Shown here: one piece after another, positions 56,601 to 64,000 of the stretch
How positions within the stretch are numbered: the first letter of the stretch is position 1
How the letters are laid out: the number at the start of each line of letters is the position of its first letter
Source of the DNA: Cryptomeria japonica
Taxonomy: Eukaryota > Streptophyta > Pinopsida > Cupressales > Cupressaceae
Length of the DNA stretch: 64,000 nt
Direction: 5' to 3'
NCBI RefSeq assembly: GCF_030272615.1
Contig: NC_081411.1
Location: forward strand, 838,929,388 to 838,993,387
Position numbers and translations under genes: made by a program
Notes under the pieces: generated by a model
The model's database searches: none
Told to the model about the DNA's origin: nothing
What the model saw: the letters and a program-made list of their open reading frames with translations, nothing else

Positions 56601-57290
56601 GAACAAGGTGTTTTCAAGGATGGTGTGACGGGCACATCGGCGGATGAAGGTTTGTTGTTGGGTTTTGGTGAGGTGTGGGGGAATGGTGTTGTCTTTGAGG
56701 AAAGCGAAGGTTTCTTGGTACCAAGGGGACTCAAGACCAACGAGAACACACACCATTTCAAACTCTAGTAGGTCATATGCTGGTATAAACAATTGCTCAA
56801 CCAAGAACTTGCACTTCTGACTATGTGCTGGCATTTGAAGAAGGGAGCCAATGGTGGCCATTGCATCTACAACCCTTTTGTTTGTTTGTGGGATTTGATC
56901 AAACTTGATTGCTATGAAATGTTGCTTAAGATCTTCAACCATGGTATGGTAGGGAAGGAGTTTATCATCTTTTTTCTGGTATTCATCATTGACTTGTTTT
57001 ATGACGAGCTGGGAATCGCCATAGACTTGTAATTCCTTTATTTTCTAGTGGATAGCCAAGCATAAACCTGTGATGAGGGCCTCGCATTCTACTATGTTGT
57101 TGGTACATGCAAAGGATATCTTGTATGATTTTGGGATGCCATCTCCTTGAGGTGTGACCAATAATATTCCTGCCCCCGATCCATTTTGAGTGTAGGAGCC
57201 ATCAAAATACAATTGCCATGTGGAGGATGTGGTAACAGTCATAATAAACTCATCTGGTAATTTTGTGAGAAGAGGATGATCACCTAGAAG
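56601..57290 (-). pseudogene. Element D second (archaeal-type) RNase H and integrase entry
   Basis: Catalytic residues read WQLYFDGSYTQNGSGAG (Asp), TNNIVECEALITGLCLAIH (Glu) up to a stop at 57045, then KELQVYGDSQLVIKQVNDEY (Asp), then HHMVEDLKQHF and 56942-56601 with the RNase H-integrase spacer. All three catalytic positions are visible. Its place after RNase H and before integrase is the standard Tat arrangement. Confidence 0.87.
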
Positions 57291-57995
57291 TGGAGCTTCA
57301 GCCAACTGATCTGCAATGACTTGTCCTTTGATTTCTTTTCTGTCCACATATTCAATGTCAAACTCACTTAAGAGCATGACCCATTTAGCCGTTCGGCCAG
57401 TGAGAGTAGCTTTGGAGAGATATTTAAGTGGATCGATTTTAGCAATTAGTTTTGTTTTGTTGTTTAGCATATAGTGTCGGAGTTTTTGTGTGCTAAACAC
57501 CAATGCCAAGCATGCTCTTTCAATGGGGGTATAATTGAGTTCATATCCCACTAGTGTACGACTGATGTAGTAAACGACATGTTCTTTCCCTTGATCATCT
57601 ATCTGTGCCAATAATGCCCCCAATGCTACTGCAGTAGTGCATATATACAAAATAAGGGGTTTCCCAAGAGTAGGAGGCATCAATACCAGAGGTGATGCTA
57701 GATATTCTTTTAGTTTCTCAAAGGCCTTTTGGCATAAGCAGTCCCATTTGAATTTTGTGTCCTTGCGCAGGAGGTGTGCAAATGGATGGCACTTATCTAC
57801 TAGTTGTGAAATGAAATGTCTGACAGACTGGAGTTTTCCCTTGAGACCGCGCAGTTGTCTGAGAGTTTTTGGTGGAGGCATTTCCATGATAGCTTTTACT
57901 TTTGCAGAATCGACCTCGATGCCTCTGCGGGAAACAATGAATCCTAATAGTTTCCCGATGTGACTCCAAACACACACTTTTTTGGATTCAGCCAT
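57291..57995 (-). pseudogene. Element D RT thumb and first RNase H
   Basis: An open frame: IGKLLGFIVSRRGIEVDSAK, KGKLQSVRHFISQLVDKCHP, then LYICTTAVALGALLAQ, VVYYISRTLVGYELNYTPIE and ACLALVFSTQKLRHYML. The first RNase H lacks the Asp expected in its first block (LYICTT), in keeping with loss of activity after a second RNase H was gained. A frameshift separates it from the RT palm. Confidence 0.88.
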
Positions 57996-58369
57996 AGTTT
58001 GTATTTTTCTAATCTTTCAAAGATCTGCTTTAGAATGGGAATGTGTTCTTGTCTTGTCTTAGCTTTGCCTAGCAGATCATCCACATAGTCCTCCATAATT
58101 TTGTGTAAGAGGTCATGAAAAATTGTTGTCATTGCACGTTGATATGTAGATCCAACATTTTTGAGACCAAAAGGCATGACCTGATAACAAAAAGTCCCCC
58201 ATGGTGTTGTGAATGTAGTTTTATGCTAATCCTTGTCTACAATCCTGATTTGGTTGTATCCAAAGAATCCATCCATAAGCGACAACATCTCATGTCTTGT
58301 TGTATGGTCCACAATCATATCTATGTTTGGGAGCGGGAAATCATCTTTAGGACAAGCTATATTTAGATC
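57944..58369 (-). pseudogene. Element D RT palm
   Basis: Read from 58369: IACPKDDFPLPNIDMIVDHT, SLMDGFFGYNQIRI, then 58177-57944 MPFGLKNVGSTYQRAM, MEDYVDDLLGKAKTRQ with intact YVDD, and LEKYKLWLNPKKCVFGV. Two stops separate it from the upstream 654-codon frame and from the MPFGL part. Confidence 0.88.
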
Positions 58370-60334
58370 TCAAAAATCTATGTAGATGCAGATGCCCCCA
58401 ACAGGTACAATGTTGGAGACCCATTCAGCATAATCTATTGGTTTGATAAATTCTACATCTAACATCTTTTGGAGTTCCGCCTTGACCAGGAGTGCAACAT
58501 GTGGGTGCATTTTGCACAATTTTTGTTTTACAAGTTTTGCATCTAGGCGGACGGCGAGATTGTGAACCACCAAGGTAGGATCCAACCCTGGCATATCAGA
58601 ATAGGACCATGAAAAATTGATTTTTACCTCTGTAAGGAAGTTGATGAAGTCTTGTTTCTCTATTTCTGTGAGGGATTTGGCAATGAGCACTTTTTTCGGA
58701 ATGACTTCGGTGCCCATGTTGATGCTGTCTATTTCTTCTATCAGCAAATTTGATTTGTCTTGTGGAAGATAACCAATGGTAGGGAGGTCAAATCCCTCAT
58801 CGTTAAGTGCCTTTTCTAGGTTTTCACTTTTGGATACGCCCTTTGTTTTTATTTTTCGCTCATCCAAAGGTGCCTCAGGGAGGTTTTCACCTAGGGAATC
58901 ATGTCTTTTCTTTTTATTATCTTTTTTGTGGCTACCAAAGTATCCCTTTTCATGTAGTTTAATACCTTCGATTCTGTTACAATCTTCCAGGTTTGGCATC
59001 GTCAGGGGAGCAATGAGAGCATTATCATCGGCATAGATATCTAGAGTGGGTTTGTCTCGTTGGCCCCAGTCAATGAGTTCAGGATGGACAAGATGTAGCT
59101 CATGTGAAATGGGAAGGGTTACAGGGGTGATGGTATTGATGTAAGCGTCCAAGAAGATATCTTTCTCATATTCATAAGGCATTTCGTGGAATTCCTCTTT
59201 GTCAACACTTTCAATATCCAAAGAAGGACTAGAAGGGGCACCAATGATAGTAATCTTAGGCACTGGGGTGTACCCCAAGCCTCTGTTGTATCTATAGGAG
59301 ATAGGATTTATGGGTGCTTTTCTTCCTTTTTCCTCTGGTCCCAAGCCGTGTCCTTTGTAACCCATTTTTTCAACTATGGAAGATGGATTTGGGTACATTT
59401 TTTTGGATATTCTTGCTGGATCTTCATCCTCTTCTTTGTATAGCCATGAAGAGATATCTACTTTGAGGCTCTCATTATCAAGTGGGACCCATTGTTGGAA
59501 GGTGGTGTTTTGGCATTGCATGACTGGTTTTGGGTCCTTTTTGAGCTCTTTTGGTTTGCCAAATGACTTAGGAGAAAGAGGGAGGTTGCCTATCAATAAG
59601 ACGTCCTCCAATTTGTATTCTCCACAACCATTGTCCAAGATCTTGATTTGATTATTTGGTTGGGATGATGTGGAGGCAAAATTTGATGTGTCAGATGGAG
59701 GTGTTGGTGAGGGTCTATTTAGTGGGCAATGATATAGATGCCTCCCCTCTAATAGTTTGCAATATTGAAAAGGTTGGGGATCACCTTTGATAGTGATCAC
59801 TCTTCCATTATAGGGGAATTTGATGCATTGGTGATAGGTGGAGGTTACGGCCTGCAAGGAATGAATCCATGGCCTCCCGAGGAGAATGTTGTAGGGGAGA
59901 TCAAGATCTAGTACCTGGCAAGGGGTTTCAATTGTAATGGGGCCCACTTGAAGAGGTAAGGTGATAATGCCCTTTGAAATTCTTTTTGCATCATCATATG
60001 CCTTTATTGTGATCCTTCCTGATGTGTCTATCAGATCCTCAGAAAGTCCCAATTGTTTTATTAATTTGTATGTGCATAGATTAAACCCAGATCCACCATC
60101 TATCAGGATACATTTGACCTTGTGCTTGTGGATGAGAGCTTCGATGTGCAAAGTTTTGTTATGGTCTTCATCTGTGGAAGCTTCTTTGGAGTTAAATACA
60201 ATGTGTTGTTGGGCAGCAAGGTTTCCAATGAGGGATTGGAATTGGGTGGCGTTGATGTTATCAGGAACGTGTGATTGGAGAAGAGCCTGTTCCAAAATTT
60301 CTTTATGGACCAGGGAAGTCTTGAGAAGTTCCAA
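58370..60334 (-). CDS. Element D protease, G-patch-like segment and RT N-terminus, 654 aa open frame
   Basis: Open from the ATG at 60334, though the true start is probably in gag. Domains: protease about residues 60-190 (CILIDGGSGFNLCTYKLIKQ, DLDLPYNILLGRPWIHSL); a Pro/Ser linker; a G-patch-like segment about 318-340 (SSIVEKMGYKGHGLGPEEKG); an acidic and Lys-rich linker about 380-530; RT entry from about 560 (FSWSYSDMPGLDPTLVVHNL, HPHVALLVKAELQKML, WVSNIVPVGG). It ends at a stop in the RT fingers. A clean frame of this length in a decayed element is notable. Confidence 0.88.
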   Translation of the reverse strand: MELLKTSLVHKEILEQALLQSHVPDNINATQFQSLIGNLAAQQHIVFNSKEASTDEDHNKTLHIEALIHKHKVKCILIDGGSGFNLCTYKLIKQLGLSEDLIDTSGRITIKAYDDAKRISKGIITLPLQVGPITIETPCQVLDLDLPYNILLGRPWIHSLQAVTSTYHQCIKFPYNGRVITIKGDPQPFQYCKLLEGRHLYHCPLNRPSPTPPSDTSNFASTSSQPNNQIKILDNGCGEYKLEDVLLIGNLPLSPKSFGKPKELKKDPKPVMQCQNTTFQQWVPLDNESLKVDISSWLYKEEDEDPARISKKMYPNPSSIVEKMGYKGHGLGPEEKGRKAPINPISYRYNRGLGYTPVPKITIIGAPSSPSLDIESVDKEEFHEMPYEYEKDIFLDAYINTITPVTLPISHELHLVHPELIDWGQRDKPTLDIYADDNALIAPLTMPNLEDCNRIEGIKLHEKGYFGSHKKDNKKKRHDSLGENLPEAPLDERKIKTKGVSKSENLEKALNDEGFDLPTIGYLPQDKSNLLIEEIDSINMGTEVIPKKVLIAKSLTEIEKQDFINFLTEVKINFSWSYSDMPGLDPTLVVHNLAVRLDAKLVKQKLCKMHPHVALLVKAELQKMLDVEFIKPIDYAEWVSNIVPVGGICIYIDF

Positions 60335-60998
60335 AATGGAGATCTACGCAGGTGTCTTCCCAAGTTGATCAAGGAGGTCATATCTATGGGTGGAAGACAT
60401 GGGTGGGGGGTTTGGTGGGGGAGGGACTCCTTGGATGGTGACTTTACCTTGGCATGTAGTTGCATTGTAGTCATTTTGAAAATGGGAGGTGGAAGGCATG
60501 GCACCTTGAATGACTATCCTAGCAGGATTTGGTCTACATTGGGAAGAAGGAAGATTGACTCTTTGGATGGTTATGACATTGACATGATTGTTTGCAGGTT
60601 CAATGCAACCTACTAAAAAATCAAAGCCAGTTATGTGATTAGTTTAGTCATAACCCATTGCGTTAGATGATGAACCTTTTCCTTTATCATGATTCGGGAA
60701 GGGTTCCTAGTACATTTTGAGTTTGTTATTGTTATTACCAGGTTTTGCATTTTCTACTTCAATCTCACCTCTATCAATGAGATCTTGTATGTAGATATTC
60801 AATTTCATACACTTGCGTGTATCATGTCCCTTGATACGATAGTATTGACAATACTCATTTTCATTATACCATCTTGGTTTAGGTTGATTGGGGTCAAACA
60901 GGTGAGTGATTGGAAAAACCATTGCACCTGCTTAGACAAGTTTCTGAAACACCATTTCAATAGGCTCAGCCAGAGGAGTGAAATCTCTTGGAGTCCTG
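60335..60998 (-). pseudogene. Element D zinc knuckle and gag-protease linker
   Basis: 60922-60707: HLFDPNQPKPRWYNENE, CQYYRIKGHDTRKCMKL, a C-X7-H-X4-C type knuckle with one Cys fewer than the standard CCHC, then IYIQDLIDRGEIEVENAKPG. Between 60706 and 60335 the frame is broken, with VKSPSKESLPHQTPHP-like Pro-rich pieces. The A copy has the equivalent block. Confidence 0.75.
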
Positions 60999-62640
60999 TT
61001 ATTCAATCGGGGTGGTCAGTCCTTGGATTGACAAATTGTTGTGAGGTTTTTGGGATTGATTTTGATTATTTTGATTGTTGAATTGATGATTATTGGTAGT
61101 GGATTTTGGGGGAGCGGCCATGGTTTGGACCCGCTTTGCATCAGTTACACCATCATTGACCATGTTTTTGTTCTTGGACCAGAATTTTGGCTTGTCATTA
61201 TGATAAGAGGAAGAACTTTTTGTCAACTTCTGGTAATGTTTCAAGGCTCCTTCTTCCAACAAGACACGTTCAAGGGTGAGGCCATTATCGGTCAATTTGT
61301 GGAAGGATTTGATGCATTGGGATAGTAAGGGTCTTGAAAGTTCAGGCACCAAGTTCTTTTGGAATAGTTCAATTTGATGTTGTTCTGCATGTCCCACTAG
61401 AATTTCTTGATAAGATGTCGCCATCTTTGTAGGAAATTGGTGAAGGTTTCTCCGAGCCTTTATTTTGTATTACATAGGTCCATCATAGAAACATCATTAC
61501 CCATGTTGTATGCATAGTGGGCCACAAATTTTTCTGCCAAGTCTAGAAAAGAGACAATGGAACCTCATGGTAAAGATGAGAACCATGCCAGGGAATCTCC
61601 CATGAGACTCTTGGGAAAGAGTCTGTGAAGATAAAGGTCACTATAGGACACCTTGTGGCATAAGATGTGGAATTCTCGAACATGATCGCGGGGGTCTCCT
61701 TTGCCTTTATACTTGGTGAATTTAGGAATCTCAAATCCCGGGGGATATGGTGCAACTGATATAGACAGATCATAAGGACAAGGGCAAAAGTCTTCGAACG
61801 AGTAAGTTTTCCTTTTATTACTCCTTTGTTTCATGTCCTTGATGATATTTTTCATGTCTTGAATTTCCTTGATGAGGTCTTGTTGTGGGTTTTGATAATG
61901 ATGAATTGTATTTGCCCCAAGAATTGGATGAGCCAAAGAAGGTGCACCACCACCAATATATTGATATGATGAGGAGGTGGGAATGTGGGATGTGATGACT
62001 GACGTCACTGGGGTTTGTGTGATAGTTGGTTGTGGTCTGCAAACGGTTGTGATGGGATTGAATATGACCTGGATAAAATTTACGACATTGTTGGGAGGAA
62101 GGGAAGTTTGTGGAATAGAAATATGTGATTGAATAGAAGGAGGTGGTATAGAAGTTTGTTGGAGAATAGATGAGATCGGATTTGATAGTGGTATAGATGG
62201 TAAGGAGGAAGAAGGTGGGATGGAGACCATGGTGGGAGGTACTACGGGTGGCATTGATTGAGCTTGGATGATTGATGGGGCTGCAATTACTTGAGTTTGA
62301 ATAGTAGGTGCAACACTTTGTGTGGGAGCGAGGTCTCCTTATGGTTGTTAGGCGAGAGCAGATCTATTAAACTCAAGTGGAAGTTGAGCTCCATTTTGAA
62401 GAAGAACTTTCAGAAGTACAGTAGGATTGTGTTTAATAAACTTGTCCATCATCTCTTGGTTGTAAGAATTTGCTAGGAAAGTTTGCACTTCCGAACAAAG
62501 TTCATCTTGGCTAACCATGTCAGGATTTTGGCTTTGATCTTGATTGCTAGGTTGCCCACTTTGTGTATGATCTTGCGTGGGATCTTCATATAGGCCACCA
62601 ATGTCTGGCATGCCATATTGTTGTTCAACCATCTTTTTCT
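60999..62640 (-). pseudogene. Element D gag
   Basis: Start at the ATG at 62632. First 95 residues (62632-62348) end with KFIKHNPTVLLKVLLQNGAQ; two TAA codons (from CAA) follow; then 62254-61565: a Pro/Ser/Thr-rich region, coiled coil LIKEIQDMKNIIKDMKQRS, FEIPKFTKYKGKGDPRDHVR and LFPKSLMGDSLAWFSSLP. After a stop come the gag-domain blocks FTNFLQRWRHL and 61424-60999 with KPKFWSKNKNMVNDGVTDAK. The order equals that of A. Confidence 0.85.
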
Positions 62641-64000
62641 TTTGGGATCAAGTTGCGACCATACACGATATTTGTGATGAAAGGACTTAAGAAATTTGTG
62701 ATGAAAGGACTTAGAAAATTTGAGGATGATTGATGGAGGAGGTATGGTTTTAGAAGAAACTTGATGACTAGGTTGTCTTTGGTATGAACATGAAGGATTG
62801 ATTTGAATGGCAAGTTGTATGAAGGGATATGACCACCCTGACTTGGACGATAGTTGGTGTTTCAAAGGATAAACTTGAATGTTGATGGAGAGGATGGACT
62901 CTTAGCTTCTCTCTTAGGCTTATGAAGTATGGGATGGATAGAGCTTTGATGCAATTTTGGACTTGGTGTGGGTAATGACTTGGACAATTGTTTGTGTCTT
63001 GACAAGTGTTTTTGCAAAGTGTTTGGGGATAGTGATGTATTTTTAGTCTTCTCTTGGCAAGTATGTATCAAACAAAGAAAACACAATGATCAAATGCATA
63101 TTATCTCAAAGACACTCATGCTCATATACAACATTCTTAAGGCTGGCAAGGACAATAGTCATTGGATCCCAATTGGTTTCTTAGCTACGCTTACCCAGAG
63201 CGGACACATAGATGCTTGACTCCACTGGATCCCCTCCATGGCACTCACTTCTTAGGGTAGCCAAGCATCAACTCCCATGAAAACTCCTCATGGCAAACTT
63301 TGTGTCTCTACTAAGGGCCATAAAAATATGGGTAGCTTCGGAGATCCGACCTCCTGCACCAATGAATAGAAGGTTTTTGGCCACTATGAACAAGGTGTTT
63401 AGTAAGTCTTCCCGTTAGGAGCTACCCTTCGAAGTTGCACAAGCGCAATTGAGGCCTATAGCCCAATGAAGCACCAAGTACTTAGTAGTCACGCAAGGAT
63501 GATTGAGATCTCTAGGATCCTACCAAGCACCCAATTTGAGAGTGAACTCTCATATAGCCCCAACCATTAACCCTTTCGTAGTCAATGGCCTATTTATTAT
63601 AGTGAGTTGGGACCCCAGGTCTAGGTGTACTCACTTGGTTCGTTCCCCTCTTACCTTCTCAAAGAGCAAGTTGGGAGGGTAGGCCCGCTAGAGGTAAACA
63701 CACAATCAAACAAGAAAAAGTTGGAGGGTCTAGATTTCTGATCATCTTGTAAGACGAGAGCATACTTTCCTACCTTTACGCTTTTCTTAAAGACACATAA
63801 GACAATGGTTCATTCCATTTTAATTAATATCTAGGTGCCTAGTTTAAATAAATGCACAAGATTTGGTTGAATTAGCTAGGCAACCTGCAAAACAACTTGA
63901 TTAGTAGTTTTGAAAAATGGAGTCTTCAACAAGCGTCCTGCAAAACAATTTGATTAGTATTTTGAAAAATGGAGTCTTCAACAAGCGTCCTGCAAAAGAC
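62641..64000. other. 5' leader of element D, continuing beyond the window
   Basis: No gene. 62673-62715 has a direct duplication (TTTGTGATGAAAGGACTTA twice). 63140-63760 is similar to the leaders of A and B, with the conserved hairpin at 63211-63269. At 63915-64000 a 49-bp unit (AGTTTTGAAAAATGGAGTC...) is duplicated. Short ORFs here are not supported. Confidence 0.6.
63211..63269. other. Conserved leader hairpin, element D copy
   Basis: Perfect arms GATGCTTG (63211-63218) and CAAGCATC (63262-63269), 43-nt loop. See 38954-39012 and 10940-10998. Confidence 0.65.

Larger units (their letters stand above)
52440..64000 (-). mobile_element. Element D: Tat-like Ty3/Gypsy retrotransposon, 5' end outside the window
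   Basis: The 3' LTR, polypurine tract, tandem-repeat 3' region, integrase, second RNase H, RNase H, RT, protease, gag and leader are present, all minus strand. The protein blocks match A closely (for example WQLYFDGSYTQNGSGAG versus WQLYFDSSYTQHGARVG). It is the best preserved pol in the window: the YVDD of RT and the DDE of integrase are visible, but single stops, mostly TAA/TAG/TGA at former CAA/CAG/CGA, and some shifts remain. The insertion target appears to be the Copia remnant. Confidence 0.88.

Noticed and set aside
58776-60616. Plus-strand ORFs of 83-135 codons
   Set aside because: Shadows of the long protease-RT frame of element D.

Overview
The window is plant nuclear DNA and almost entirely retrotransposon. 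I see no host gene, tRNA, rRNA or CRISPR array. Very long LTR elements nested in one another, AT-rich spacers and stop codons arising by C-to-T change at CAA/CAG point to a large, methylated, repeat-rich plant genome. A gymnosperm is my guess, from style only. All large elements lie on the minus strand, so their 5' ends are at high coordinates.

The nesting can be read from target-site duplications (TSDs). An old Tat-like Ty3/Gypsy element E (about 40.98-46.8 kb, continuing at 1-427) was split by element A (428-40973, TSD GTAAC). A is also Tat-like and carries, antisense to gag-pol, a plant mobile domain (PMD) reading frame. Chromovirus C (3344-27569, TSD ACCAG) landed inside that PMD frame. 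Element B (3484-14032) landed inside the 3' LTR of C. B has no pol but has two long ORFs. Solo LTRs sit in C (F, 21517-25587, TSD CACTC; G, 18283-20338, TSD TCCAT/CCCAT), in A gag (H, 36997-37456, TSD GTGTA) and near the 5' LTR of E (I, about 46800-49316).

From 49.3 to 52.4 kb lie a Copia pol remnant and unassigned sequence. From 52.4 kb to the window end lies element D, the best preserved Tat-like copy: 3' LTR, tandem-repeat 3' region, integrase, two RNases H, RT, protease with a G-patch-like segment, gag and leader. Its 5' LTR is beyond the window.

A, B and D differ in LTRs and coding content but share cis signals: LTR terminus TGTAGACAC, polypurine tract AAAGAGGGGCAAAA, a 36-nt hairpin overlapping that tract, a repeated GGTTTTCACC module downstream of the coding region, and a leader hairpin with an invariant 43-nt loop. 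The simplest reading is that B is a non-autonomous element mobilised by A/D-type proteins. The most unusual points are this shared cis code, the PMD frame that is restored exactly when C is removed, an extra RNase H placed upstream of RT in E, and the two-ORF protein content of B.
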